NCBI RefSeq assembly: GCF_947500045.1
Contig: NZ_CANMQQ010000001.1
Coordinates: 602,853 to 666,852 of the forward strand
Origin: an uncultured Ruegeria sp.
GTDB lineage: Bacteria > Pseudomonadota > Alphaproteobacteria > Rhodobacterales > Rhodobacteraceae
Direction: 5' to 3'
Length of the DNA: 64,000 bases
The notes beneath the pieces were generated by a model. That model made no database searches. It had not been told where the DNA came from and saw only the letters and a program-made list of their open reading frames with translations. Within the stretch, counting starts at the first letter, position 1; each line of letters opens with the position of its first letter. This document shows positions 44,831 through 53,500 of this stretch, piece by piece. Made by a program: the position numbers and the translations under genes.

Positions 44831-45130
44831 TCAGCGAATGACAATCTCATCCGCGCGGATCATGCCGAGGACCGAGCGCGCTTGCTGGTCCAGCAGATCT
44901 AGATCCAGATAGGTATCCGACAGACGACGGGTCAGGTTCTCCATCTGTGCGATCCGATCACTGAGCTGAGTCATATCCCGTGCCAGGGCGTCACGTTCGG
45001 CCGTGATTTCCACTCGGCGGAATAGGCCGTAATCCCCCTGCACTGCAGCAAAGGTGAAATAGACCCCCAGCATGAAGGCAACCGAGAAGAACATGAAGGC
45101 CCCAAGACCGGGCCGATGGGAACGGGTCAC
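44831..45130 (-). CDS. ftsB: Septum formation initiator, FtsB-like
   Basis: About 99 residues if started at the GTG at 45130 (MTRSHRPGLGAFMFFSVAF); the frame is open to 45229, but the upstream residues look non-coding. One membrane helix (about 10-30), then a coiled coil (ITAERDALARDMTQLSDRIAQMENLTRRL) and a short tail with LDLDLLDQQARSVLGM, the DivIC/FtsB pattern. It links FtsL and FtsQ in the divisome. 157 bases downstream of pgk. Confidence 0.85.
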   Translation of the reverse strand: MTRSHRPGLGAFMFFSVAFMLGVYFTFAAVQGDYGLFRRVEITAERDALARDMTQLSDRIAQMENLTRRLSDTYLDLDLLDQQARSVLGMIRADEIVIR

Positions 45131-45262
45131 TGTGTCAACCGCCGTATAACAAACTGCCTCAGAAACGCACCCTTTGCGGATGTCTGAACGCACTATGTCA
45201 CAGGTGATTCGGCTTGTGAATCCCCTCATGTGTAAAAAAGCTGGCGACTGAAATTCAGGCGC

Positions 45263-46453
45263 TTACTGGTCCAGTGCAGCCACGCCCGGCAAGGTCTTTC
45301 CCTCCATCCATTCCAGGAAGGCTCCGCCTGCGGTAGAGATGTAGGAGAAATCCGTTGCTGCACCGGATGCGTTCAGTGCGGCCACGGTGTCGCCCCCTCC
45401 CGCGACTGAGGTCAGCTTGCCCTCGCGGGTCAAGGTCGCGGCTTTTAGGGCAGCAGCGTTGGTGGCAGTATCGAACGGGGTCAACTCGAACGCGCCCAGA
45501 GGGCCGTTCCAGATCAGGGTCTGGCTTTTCTCCAGCACTTCGGACACGGCTACGACGCTGTCAGGACCGGCGTCCAGGATCATGGCGTCCGCTGGGCATT
45601 GATCTGCAGGCAGGACCTGATTTGGCGCGTTGGCCTCAAATGCTTCGGCCACCACGATGTCACGTGGCAAAACAATTGTGCAGCCTGTGGTTTTGGCCTT
45701 GCTCATTATCTCGATGGCGGTGTCGGTCATGGCGTGTTCCGCCAGCGATTTACCGACATCCAGCCCCTGCGCCACAAGGAAGGTATTTGCCATGCCGCCA
45801 CCGATCACCAGATAATCAACCTTTTCGATCAGGTTGCTCAGCAGGTCCAGCTTGGTCGACACTTTGGCACCCCCAACGACCGCAGTAACAGGCCGCTTGG
45901 GCGCACCCAATGCAGCCTCAAGCGCGCTGAGTTCCTGTTGCATCAGACGACCGGCACAGGCGGGCAGCAAACGGGCAAGCGCCTCGGTCGAGCTGTGGGC
46001 GCGGTGCGCGGCTGAGAACGCATCATTGCAATAGACATCACCCAGTTTTGCCATGCCTTCGGCAAGGGCCAGGTCGTTCTTGGTTTCTTCGGCATGGAAC
46101 CGGGTGTTTTCCAACAGCAATACTTCGCCGTCACCTAGCGAGGCGGCAGCAGCTTCGGCCTCTGGTCCAACGCAATCATCGGCGAAACGGACCGGCGTGT
46201 CGAATGCAGCCTCAAGCGCGGGCACGAGTTGTTTCAGCGACATCTCGGCAACACGCTCACCCTTGGGGCGGCCGAAATGGGCCAGCAGGATCGGTTTGCC
46301 ACCTGCGTCCAGAATGTATCGTACGGTGGGCACGATGCGCTGAATGCGGGTGTCGTCTGTCACGACACCATCCGCAACGGGTACGTTGATATCCACACGC
46401 ACCAGAACCCGTTTGCCGTTCAGATCCATATCGTCCAGAGATTTCCAGCCCAT
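45263..46453 (-). CDS. pgk: Phosphoglycerate kinase
   Basis: 396 residues from the ATG at 46453 (AGGA upstream), the usual length. The start [27 protein letters not shown], then [25 protein letters not shown] and the ATP-site GGDTVAAL are present. Transfers phosphate between 1,3-bisphosphoglycerate and ADP in glycolysis or gluconeogenesis. Confidence 0.97.
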   Translation of the reverse strand: MGWKSLDDMDLNGKRVLVRVDINVPVADGVVTDDTRIQRIVPTVRYILDAGGKPILLAHFGRPKGERVAEMSLKQLVPALEAAFDTPVRFADDCVGPEAEAAAASLGDGEVLLLENTRFHAEETKNDLALAEGMAKLGDVYCNDAFSAAHRAHSSTEALARLLPACAGRLMQQELSALEAALGAPKRPVTAVVGGAKVSTKLDLLSNLIEKVDYLVIGGGMANTFLVAQGLDVGKSLAEHAMTDTAIEIMSKAKTTGCTIVLPRDIVVAEAFEANAPNQVLPADQCPADAMILDAGPDSVVAVSEVLEKSQTLIWNGPLGAFELTPFDTATNAAALKAATLTREGKLTSVAGGGDTVAALNASGAATDFSYISTAGGAFLEWMEGKTLPGVAALDQ

Positions 46454-46589
46454 CGTGTCTATCCTTGCCCATTGCATCCAGTTTCAGGCGGTTCTTTTCC
46501 TGCATTTTGCCTTCAGGTCAATGCGTCACTTGGCATTCGCGCGCCCGCGTCATAGGTATTTGCGCAAGTTTCAAAGACAGGAGGGCCAG

Positions 46590-47096
46590 ATGGCCGAGAT
46601 CAAAGACCCCGAAAACACGATCATCATCGAGCTGAAAGACGGCAATGTCGTCATCGAACTTCTGCCCGATGTGGCCCCTCAGCACTCGGCCCGCATGAAA
46701 GAGCTGGCGCGCGGTGGTGAGTATGACAACGTCGCCTTCCACCGTGTGATCGACGGGTTCATGGCGCAGACCGGCGATGTGCAGCATGGCGACATGGAAG
46801 ACGGGTTCAACATTCGTATGGCGGGCACGGGGGGGTCGTCACTGCCGAACGTTCCGGCAGAATTTTCAAAACTGCCTCATGATCGTGGCACATTGGGTGC
46901 TGCGCGCTCGGCCAGTCCGGATTCGGCCAACTCGCAGTTTTTCATCAACTTCGGTGACAACCATTTCCTGAACGGCCAGTACACCGTGTATGGGCGCGTT
47001 ATCGACGGGATGGAGCATGTGGATGCCATTGTTCGCGGTGAGCCGCCAGCAAGCCCGGACCGCATGATCAGCGTTAAGGTGGCTGCCGATGCATAA
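46590..47096 (+). CDS. ppiB: Cytoplasmic cyclophilin-type peptidyl-prolyl isomerase
   Basis: 168 residues from the ATG at 46590 (AGGAGG 9 bases upstream). Cyclophilin landmarks: NVAFHRVIDGFMAQTGD with catalytic Arg, and DSANSQFFINFGDNHFLNGQYTVYGRVIDGMEHVD. No signal peptide, so cytosolic; PpiB-like. Divergent from pgk. Its stop lies eight bases inside the next cyclophilin gene. Confidence 0.94.
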   Translation: MAEIKDPENTIIIELKDGNVVIELLPDVAPQHSARMKELARGGEYDNVAFHRVIDGFMAQTGDVQHGDMEDGFNIRMAGTGGSSLPNVPAEFSKLPHDRGTLGAARSASPDSANSQFFINFGDNHFLNGQYTVYGRVIDGMEHVDAIVRGEPPASPDRMISVKVAADA

Positions 47097-47637
47097 GCTG
47101 GCTGCTGTTTTTGCCCTGCTGGCCAGCCCGGCGCTGGCCACTGGTCTGGAAATTGAGATTGAAGGCGAGGGGGCCAATGGCACCGTCACCGTTGATCTAT
47201 TTGAAGACATCGCACCCAAGCATGTTGAGCAGATCACCGCGCTGGCGGCTGCCGGGCAGTATGATGGTGTGGTGTTCCATCGCGTGATCGATGGGTTCAT
47301 GGCACAGACCGGCGATGTTGAGTTCGGCCGCCTGGGCTCGGACATGCGTCGCGTGGGCACCGGTGGATCGGATCGCCCCGATCTGCCTGCCGAATTCTCG
47401 GACTACAACTATGACCGGGGCGTTGTTGGCATGGCGCGGGCACAGGACCCCGACAGCGCGAACTCGCAGTTTTTCATCATGTTCGAGCCCGGTCCGTTCT
47501 TGAACGGCCAGTACACAGTCGTTGGTCAGGTGACCGACGGGATGGATGTGGTTGATGCGATCAAGCGCGGTGATGGCCCCAATGGCGCAGTGGTCGGACA
47601 GCCTGATGCGATGAAAAAGGTCACTGTGACCGAATAA
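47089..47637 (+). CDS. ppiA: Periplasmic cyclophilin-type peptidyl-prolyl isomerase
   Basis: 182 residues. Signal peptide (MHKLAAVFALLASPALA), then a second cyclophilin domain with VVFHRVIDGFMAQTGD and DSANSQFFIMFEPGPFLNGQYTVVGQV. It overlaps the cytosolic copy by eight bases, so the pair probably arose by tandem duplication plus gain of a signal peptide. Helps fold exported proteins such as the porin family. Confidence 0.94.
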   Translation: MHKLAAVFALLASPALATGLEIEIEGEGANGTVTVDLFEDIAPKHVEQITALAAAGQYDGVVFHRVIDGFMAQTGDVEFGRLGSDMRRVGTGGSDRPDLPAEFSDYNYDRGVVGMARAQDPDSANSQFFIMFEPGPFLNGQYTVVGQVTDGMDVVDAIKRGDGPNGAVVGQPDAMKKVTVTE

Positions 47638-47640
47638 ACG

Positions 47641-47674
47641 AAAGCCCCGGCGCGCAGTTGCGAGCCGGGGCTTT
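47641..47674. terminator. Bidirectional terminator between ppiA and the aquaporin gene
   Basis: AAAGCCCCGGC and GCCGGGGCTTT, perfect 11-bp arms. It lies between the two converging genes; the terminal T run is short (three), so it may be modest. Confidence 0.75.
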
Positions 47675-47688
47675 CTAAGGCGGTTGGA

Positions 47689-48378
47689 TCAGTCGTCTGA
47701 CGACATGGCCCGCCAGATCAGCGCACCAATCGCGCCGCCGATCAGGGGTGCCACCCAGAACAACCAAAGCTGCGCCAGCGCCGGACCATCAGCAAACAGA
47801 GCTACACCGGTCGAGCGGGCAGGGTTCACGGATGTGTTCGTCACCGGGATCGAGATCAGGTGGATCAACGTAAGCCCCAGCCCGATGGCAATCGGGGCAA
47901 ACCCGGCAGGCGCTCCGTTAGATGTGGCTCCAAGAATGATCACGATGAAGAACGCCGTCATGACGATTTCGATCACAAGGGCCGACATCATCGAATACCC
48001 TTCGGGAGAGGCCTCACCATATCCGTTCGAGGCAAATCCTCCGACACCTTCGAAGCCGGGCGCCCCGCTGACAATCAGATACAGAACGGCTGCGGCTGCG
48101 ATGGCGCCTGTTACCTGAGCGATCCAATAGGGGATCAGATCTTTGGCGTCGAACCGCCCGCCGATCATCAGTCCAAGGCTGACCGCCGGGTTGAAATGCC
48201 CGCCCGAGATATGCCCGACCGCGTAGGCCATGGTCAGAACAGTCAGGCCGAAAGCGAAAGATACGCCCAACCATCCGATGCCCACATCGGCAACACCTGC
48301 GGCTAGAACCGCACTGCCACAGCCGCCGAGTACAAGCCAGAAGGTGCCAAAGAATTCGGCCATGAGTTTTGATGACAT
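47689..48378 (-). CDS. aqpZ: Aquaporin Z-type water channel
   Basis: 229 residues from the ATG at 48378 (CGGAGGA upstream). Six membrane helices with the two NPA boxes [10 protein letters not shown] and SVNPARS, the repeated hourglass fold, and the Arg next to the second NPA (PARS). With the aromatic/Arg filter typical of AqpZ it should pass water. Monocistronic. Confidence 0.96.
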   Translation of the reverse strand: MSSKLMAEFFGTFWLVLGGCGSAVLAAGVADVGIGWLGVSFAFGLTVLTMAYAVGHISGGHFNPAVSLGLMIGGRFDAKDLIPYWIAQVTGAIAAAAVLYLIVSGAPGFEGVGGFASNGYGEASPEGYSMMSALVIEIVMTAFFIVIILGATSNGAPAGFAPIAIGLGLTLIHLISIPVTNTSVNPARSTGVALFADGPALAQLWLFWVAPLIGGAIGALIWRAMSSDD

Positions 48379-48572
48379 GAAAAGTCCTCCGAAAAACAAT
48401 GGCTTTCAGTGTAATTCAAAAATCGCTTTTTGTGAAACTGGTGGCTCAGGGGAATTTTACCGAGAGCGCATCAATAAGCTGTATATGTGTAGCGGGTTTT
48501 GACGAGTGGTTGGCAGATCGGGATGGTTGGCTCCGGGCCCAGGCTGACGAATGCTGCAGGTCGGAATGGTCG

Positions 48573-49862
48573 CTATTCAATCTCTGGGGCAAGCCGTTTG
48601 GCCAGGATGCCGATCAGAATCACGGCAATAACAAGAAACACGGCGCCGAACATCCAAGCCGTCGGTGTGGAGTAGACCTCAGCGATAGCGCCCGCCAAAA
48701 TCAGGCCCAAAGCTGCCCCTAGTTGCTGTATCAGCGACTTCAGAGACAGCATTGTGGATCGCTGGCGGTCTTCTACGCATCTGTGCAGAATACTGCTGGC
48801 TGGCGTCTCAGAGACACCAAGGACAATAGAATACAGGATGAAAACCGTCACGAAGCCGATGATACTGCCTTGTAAAGCCAATGCGATCTGAACGCCCGCC
48901 ATGCAGACAAAAGCCGCCGCAAGTGTAAACGCGTGCCGCCGTTTGAAAATCCGACTGATACGCGGAGACAGCGACGCGCCGAATGCGATTGAGAAGAAAT
49001 AGGCAGCGGTTAGAACGCCAATGACCGTGTTTGCATAGTCTTCATCCAACATTGGCTTCGCACGGGTCGGCCAGAGCACCTCGACTGGATTGGTCGCCAT
49101 CAGGAAAAACGCCAGAGCCGCCAAAAGCGCCGATAATGCGGGATGTCTCAGTGCTAGAAGACCTGCGTCTTTGATCACAAGTGGTACAGATGCAAAGCCC
49201 TGTTTCAGAGCTTGGGGGTTCAGTGGGCGCGGTTTTTCCACAATGAAAAATTGGGTGTAGAACAACACTCCAAACATTACTGCCAAGCTTGCCACGTAAG
49301 AAACATCATAGACACTGAAACCCAGCCTCTCTGCCGCTGAACCTAAGAGATCGGGCAGAAGCCCTCCCAAAACAGCCCCCACAGCCAAGCCCATGGCGTT
49401 GGCCCATTGTGCTTTTGCAAGAGCAGGTTGAACGTCCACATTCGGCGCGGCGGCTTTGAAGGTTTCAATGAACCATGCGTCGAGCGTGCCCGACCGGAGT
49501 GCACGTCCAAAACCGATGAAGACAAAGGAGAGCGCAAGAACATAGAAATCGCTTGTCGATAGAAAGAGCGCGAGAGAGATCACGCTGGCGACGACCGCTG
49601 CCAGAAAGACCGGCTTGCGTCCAATGTTGTCGGCCAATCCGCCAAACGGGAGTTCCATCGCCATGGTCGTAATCGAGTAGATCCCGAAAAGTAGCGAAAT
49701 CTGGAAGAGGTCCATACCTCGATCGGTCAACGCCAGTGCAACAACGGCAACCGTCAAACCCATCGCAAAACGATCGAGAAACTGATGGACCTGAAATACC
49801 CGGATATGCCGTCTCGCCGGAACGGGCAGCGCATCGATGGAGAACTCTAATTCCGTTGCCAT
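48573..49862 (-). CDS. Major facilitator superfamily transporter
   Basis: 429 residues with about 12 hydrophobic segments. After a cytosolic N-tail (MATELEFSIDALPVPARRHIRVFQ) come helix 1 and the MFS A-like motif between helices 2 and 3 (GGLADNIGRKPVFL). The second half starts near residue 215. No substrate clue; the neighbouring genes are unrelated. Codon use is slightly more relaxed than the surroundings. Confidence 0.85.
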   Translation of the reverse strand: MATELEFSIDALPVPARRHIRVFQVHQFLDRFAMGLTVAVVALALTDRGMDLFQISLLFGIYSITTMAMELPFGGLADNIGRKPVFLAAVVASVISLALFLSTSDFYVLALSFVFIGFGRALRSGTLDAWFIETFKAAAPNVDVQPALAKAQWANAMGLAVGAVLGGLLPDLLGSAAERLGFSVYDVSYVASLAVMFGVLFYTQFFIVEKPRPLNPQALKQGFASVPLVIKDAGLLALRHPALSALLAALAFFLMATNPVEVLWPTRAKPMLDEDYANTVIGVLTAAYFFSIAFGASLSPRISRIFKRRHAFTLAAAFVCMAGVQIALALQGSIIGFVTVFILYSIVLGVSETPASSILHRCVEDRQRSTMLSLKSLIQQLGAALGLILAGAIAEVYSTPTAWMFGAVFLVIAVILIGILAKRLAPEIE

Positions 49863-50012
49863 GGTCGCACCTTCGGCTCTGCAGACAACTTGCGCAATAC
49901 CTCGGCGACGCTGAGAACTCTCCTGAACGCACTAAAGCGGTCGCTCGAACAAGCGCGGCGAAAGCTCGGTTTGTCCGCAAATCAGACAATCCAACATTCT
50001 GACATGCCAACG

Positions 50013-50039
50013 AAAAACGCCGCAAGTGAACCTGCGGCG
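50013..50039 (-). terminator. Rho-independent terminator of the M23 peptidase-bactofilin pair
   Basis: On the minus strand CGCCGCA/TGCGGCG stem with an 8-base loop, followed by five T's (A's at 50013-50017 on plus). Starts 30 bases past the bactofilin stop. Confidence 0.85.
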
Positions 50040-50068
50040 CTCATATACTCTGATACCAGATCAGGAAG

Positions 50069-50569
50069 TTACTGTTTTACTTCCGCCGCCGGGTTGGCAC
50101 CGGATTTGCCGCTGCGACCGGGGTTCAGCGGGTCGTCCTGACGCTGCACGGAACCCTCAAAATGTGCGCCGCTTTCGATGGCGATGGTCTTGTGGATGAT
50201 GTCGCCTTCGACACGCGCGGTCGAGGTCAGGCGTACCTTCAGGCCACGGACGCGACCAACGATACGGCCGTTGACGACGACGTCATCGGCGGTGACCTCA
50301 CCTTTGATGGTGGCCGTCTCGCCGATGGTCAGCAGATGGGCGCGGATGTCGCCCTCAATCGTGCCCTCGACTTGAATGTCGCCCGAGGTCTTGATGTTGC
50401 CGGTGATGTGCAGATCAGAGGACAGAACCGATGCGGGCGGCTTGGGTTTAGGCGGGGTGCTTGCCTTGGTTTCAGCCGGTGCAGGCGATACCGGAGTTGC
50501 CGGCGCGGCGGGTTTTGCTGCCTCGGTTTCTTTCGATCCGGGCTCGTTGATTTTGCTCTTAGAAAACAT
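50069..50569 (-). CDS. Bactofilin
   Basis: 166 residues. A Pro/Ala/Lys-rich tail (1-50) precedes a right-handed beta-helix core with repeats of SSDLHITGNIKTSGDIQVEGTIEGDIRA, LTIGETATIKGEVTADDVVVNGRIVGRVRG, and a C-terminal tail. Self-assembling cytoskeletal filament protein (DUF583). Overlaps the end of the M23 peptidase gene by 11 bases; such pairs act together in cell shape or stalk formation. Confidence 0.94.
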   Translation of the reverse strand: MFSKSKINEPGSKETEAAKPAAPATPVSPAPAETKASTPPKPKPPASVLSSDLHITGNIKTSGDIQVEGTIEGDIRAHLLTIGETATIKGEVTADDVVVNGRIVGRVRGLKVRLTSTARVEGDIIHKTIAIESGAHFEGSVQRQDDPLNPGRSGKSGANPAAEVKQ

Positions 50570-51908
50570 TTCTCGCAGCCTTGATGTAAGTCATTGGGTT
50601 TACAGGTTTTCCGTTCACGCGAACCTCATAGTGCAGATGCGTGCCGGTCGACCGTCCGGTGCTACCCATATCAGCAATATGATCTCCGCGCGAGACCCTT
50701 TGGCCAACCTTTACGCGTATCTTGGTGTTATGAGCGTAAAGTGTCTCAATACCGAAGGCGTGCTTGATCTTGACCAGCCGTCCAAAGCCCGATTGCCAGC
50801 CTGCGTGCGTGACCACACCGTCGGCGGTGGCAAAGATATCCGTACCGGTTGCACCGGCGAAATCCGCACCATTATGCATCCGGCGTCCACCGGTTTTAGG
50901 GTCACGTCGTGTACCATAGCCGCTGGTAAAACGGACTGCGGCACGCACAGGGCTGGCGAAGGGGGCCTTTTCGGCAGCAATGCGATAGAGGTTCAGCTGG
51001 TCCATCTGTTCCAGCAAGGTGTTTGCGCGGATCTGGTCGGGGGTCAGTTCCTCACCGCGTGTGCTGAAGGATAAAGGGGTCAGCGGACCGCCCATACCGC
51101 TATATCCGCGCCGGACCTCGTCGAGGATACGATCTGTGGGCATGCCCGCATTGCGGAACATCTTATCCAGTGGTTCGACCGAGATCACCATCGCCTCTTC
51201 CAGCTGTCGGAAAATCTCGTCGCTGCGTTCCTGCATCAGCCGAATCTCAAGTTCCAGCTCGTCACGCTGGTCCAGCGCGCCACGCGCATCGGCAGCGATC
51301 TGGTCACGTTGCGCTGCGGTGCGGGTCAGCGCGTCAGCCATAAATGCCATCTGCGCGGGATTGGCCGATGCCATCACATAGGCCGCATCGCCATCCGTGC
51401 TTTGCAGCAATTCTGCCAGTTCGGTCCGGGCGTCTTCGCGCTGTTTCATCGTCGCACGCAAGGTGGTCTGGATGACCTCGATGCCTGTTTCCAGTTCGCG
51501 ACGGCTGTTTTCCGATTCCAGCAACTCGGACTGCATGACCGAGATCTGTTCCAACGCGGCGTTAAAGCGGTCATGCGCTGCCAAAGCTTCGGCTGCGCGC
51601 GCATCGCGTTCTTGCGACAGGATGTTCAGGCGTTCCTGATAGGTGGCCTGATCGCGTTTGGCCTGTTCCCGGAAATTGCCCGAACCGATGCTATCCATCA
51701 ACAGGATCGACGTAGCGATGGCGGTCCAGGCAACCATCACGGCAACACCGGTGACAGCGATGATCTGCGTTTCCGAACTCAGCCGGATGAACCGCGTATC
51801 TTTGTCAGATTTCAGAAATACACGGCGCTCTGGAAAGTGCCGCTCAAGCAGTGAGTGTAGTTTGATTGCCAGACGTGTCCGCACGCGTCCTACCTCAGTT
51901 GTCCCCAT
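50559..51908 (-). CDS. M23-family peptidoglycan endopeptidase with coiled coil
   Basis: 449 residues. One membrane helix (about 49-73), a long coiled coil (FREQAKRDQATYQERLNILSQERDARAAEALAAHDRF...) and the C-terminal M23 LytM domain: HNGADFAG with the metal His and Asp, and GTHLHYEVR with the H-x-H pair, so it should be active (Zn). Works on peptide cross-links, perhaps with the bactofilin encoded immediately downstream as a scaffold. Start chosen as the ATG at 51908, though no strong ribosome site is visible. Confidence 0.92.
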   Translation of the reverse strand: MGTTEVGRVRTRLAIKLHSLLERHFPERRVFLKSDKDTRFIRLSSETQIIAVTGVAVMVAWTAIATSILLMDSIGSGNFREQAKRDQATYQERLNILSQERDARAAEALAAHDRFNAALEQISVMQSELLESENSRRELETGIEVIQTTLRATMKQREDARTELAELLQSTDGDAAYVMASANPAQMAFMADALTRTAAQRDQIAADARGALDQRDELELEIRLMQERSDEIFRQLEEAMVISVEPLDKMFRNAGMPTDRILDEVRRGYSGMGGPLTPLSFSTRGEELTPDQIRANTLLEQMDQLNLYRIAAEKAPFASPVRAAVRFTSGYGTRRDPKTGGRRMHNGADFAGATGTDIFATADGVVTHAGWQSGFGRLVKIKHAFGIETLYAHNTKIRVKVGQRVSRGDHIADMGSTGRSTGTHLHYEVRVNGKPVNPMTYIKAARNVF

Positions 51909-52062
51909 ATACCGGAGCCGGTCGTGAGTGAGTAGCCGCTCCTTGAGGCGATTGCATAATGCGGTCGGGGCAATCGAGCAAGTTTGTTAACCAATCAACG
52001 GCTATGAACGGAGTTTTACCGCGTGTGATCGGCGAGAACTTGCCGATAGCGGGCATTTGCCG

Positions 52063-52902
52063 TCAGTCTGACACAACCCCGGGTGGTGGCAGGTCTTCGG
52101 TCAGGGGCCAGTAGAAATCGGGTGGCAGCCCGGCTTCGGCCCGTTTCTCTTCATTGAAGGGTGGTTTGAGTACGCCGTGGAAATAGCGGCGCACCAAATC
52201 ATGAAACACATCCTTGGGATCTGCATTCTCACGCCCGCACAGGAAGTGAAACCATTTTGATCCATAGGCAACATGGCCAACCTCTTCGGCATAGATCACT
52301 TCCAGCGCGGCAATGGCATCATCGGCTTTGGCCTTGCGGAAGATATCGATCATGCCGGGCGTCACGTCCAGCCCGCGGGCCTCAAGGACCATCGGAACCA
52401 CAGCGAGGCGACCCATCAGGTCCTGGGCGGTGTCTTCTGCCGCGCGCCACATCCCCGCATGGGCGGGCAGCGCGCCATAATGGCTACCCATCTGATCCAG
52501 ACAATCGCAGATCATCTCGAAATGGCGCGATTCTTCCTCGGCACATTTCACCCAGTCGTCGTAGAAACCGATCGGCATGGGGACATGGCCAAACCGGGCG
52601 ATGATGTCCCAATGCAGGTCCACCGCGTTCAACTCTATATGCGCCACCGCGTGCAACAGGGCGATACGGCCCGCCTCGGACCCTGGCCTGCGGCGAGGCA
52701 CATCGCGCGGTGACAGCAGTTCGGGCTTTTTGGGACGCGCAGGATATAGCGGTGGTTCAGCGGTGCCGATCTCGATCGTTGGCGCTTCTCCCTTTCGGGC
52801 GGCAAACCAATCGGCGGCATAGCGTTTGGACAGGGCAGTTTTCTCGCGCCCTTCCGCAGTGGTCAAAACTTCGGTCGCCATTTCGGTTAGTGTCTTGGCC
52901 AC
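52063..52902 (-). CDS. DUF455 ferritin-like protein
   Basis: About 279 residues from the GTG at 52902 (GGGG upstream; the frame is open from a GTG at 52914). The core, GRIALLHAVAHIELNAVDLHWDII, EEESRHFEMICDCLDQMG and VYAEEVGHVAYGSKWF, supplies the Glu and His pattern of a four-helix di-metal site. The family was first annotated as DUF455 and may be a diiron oxidase; no substrate is known. Stands alone, 55 bases upstream of no obvious partner. Confidence 0.85.
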   Translation of the reverse strand: MAKTLTEMATEVLTTAEGREKTALSKRYAADWFAARKGEAPTIEIGTAEPPLYPARPKKPELLSPRDVPRRRPGSEAGRIALLHAVAHIELNAVDLHWDIIARFGHVPMPIGFYDDWVKCAEEESRHFEMICDCLDQMGSHYGALPAHAGMWRAAEDTAQDLMGRLAVVPMVLEARGLDVTPGMIDIFRKAKADDAIAALEVIYAEEVGHVAYGSKWFHFLCGRENADPKDVFHDLVRRYFHGVLKPPFNEEKRAEAGLPPDFYWPLTEDLPPPGVVSD

Positions 52903-52969
52903 GTCTAACCCCACTTTCGCTGCATTTACGCGCGGGTCATACCCTTGATGCCCGCGCGGGTCGAGAGGG

Positions 52970-53431
52970 TCAGAGCGCGCGCACTGCCTCTAGCACTTCA
53001 TCGACATGACCGGGGACTTTCACCTTGCGCCAGACACGGGCGATTTTGCCATCTGTGTCGATCAGAAAGGTCGAACGCTCAATACCCATTGATTTACGCC
53101 CGTACATGTTCTTTTCGACCCAAACGCCAAATTCCTCGCACACGGTCTGGCCATCATCTGACAGTAGCGGTGTGGTCAGTCCGTGCTTGGCAACGAACTT
53201 GTCGTGCTTGGCGACGGTATCGCGTGAGATGCCGAAGACGTGAGCGCCAGCATCCGCAAATGCCTGCAGTTGCTCTGAGAATCCGATGGATTCCTTGGTG
53301 CAGCCCGGCGTATCATCGCGGGGATAGAAAAACAGGACGACAGCGTGGCCGCGTTGTTCCGAAAGGGACACCTCGCCGCCGCCGTCGCGGGGCAGAGTAA
53401 AGTCGGGTGCGATGTCTGAGATTTCGGGCAT
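52970..53431 (-). CDS. bcp: Peroxiredoxin, BCP/PrxQ type
   Basis: 153 residues. The peroxidatic Cys44 lies in YPRDDTPGCTKESIGFSEQ. E. coli BCP has a second Cys five residues later; this protein has Gly/Ile there, so it relies on another Cys (Cys in QTVCEEFGV) or an external thiol. Reduces H2O2 and organic hydroperoxides in the cytosol. Divergent from the large AsmA-like gene. Confidence 0.92.
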   Translation of the reverse strand: MPEISDIAPDFTLPRDGGGEVSLSEQRGHAVVLFFYPRDDTPGCTKESIGFSEQLQAFADAGAHVFGISRDTVAKHDKFVAKHGLTTPLLSDDGQTVCEEFGVWVEKNMYGRKSMGIERSTFLIDTDGKIARVWRKVKVPGHVDEVLEAVRAL

Positions 53432-53500
53432 ATTCCTACTCCGATTGAGAAGATTGAAGGTTGCCGCTTATCATAGGGCGCCAATAGCAGGTTGAAAGGC

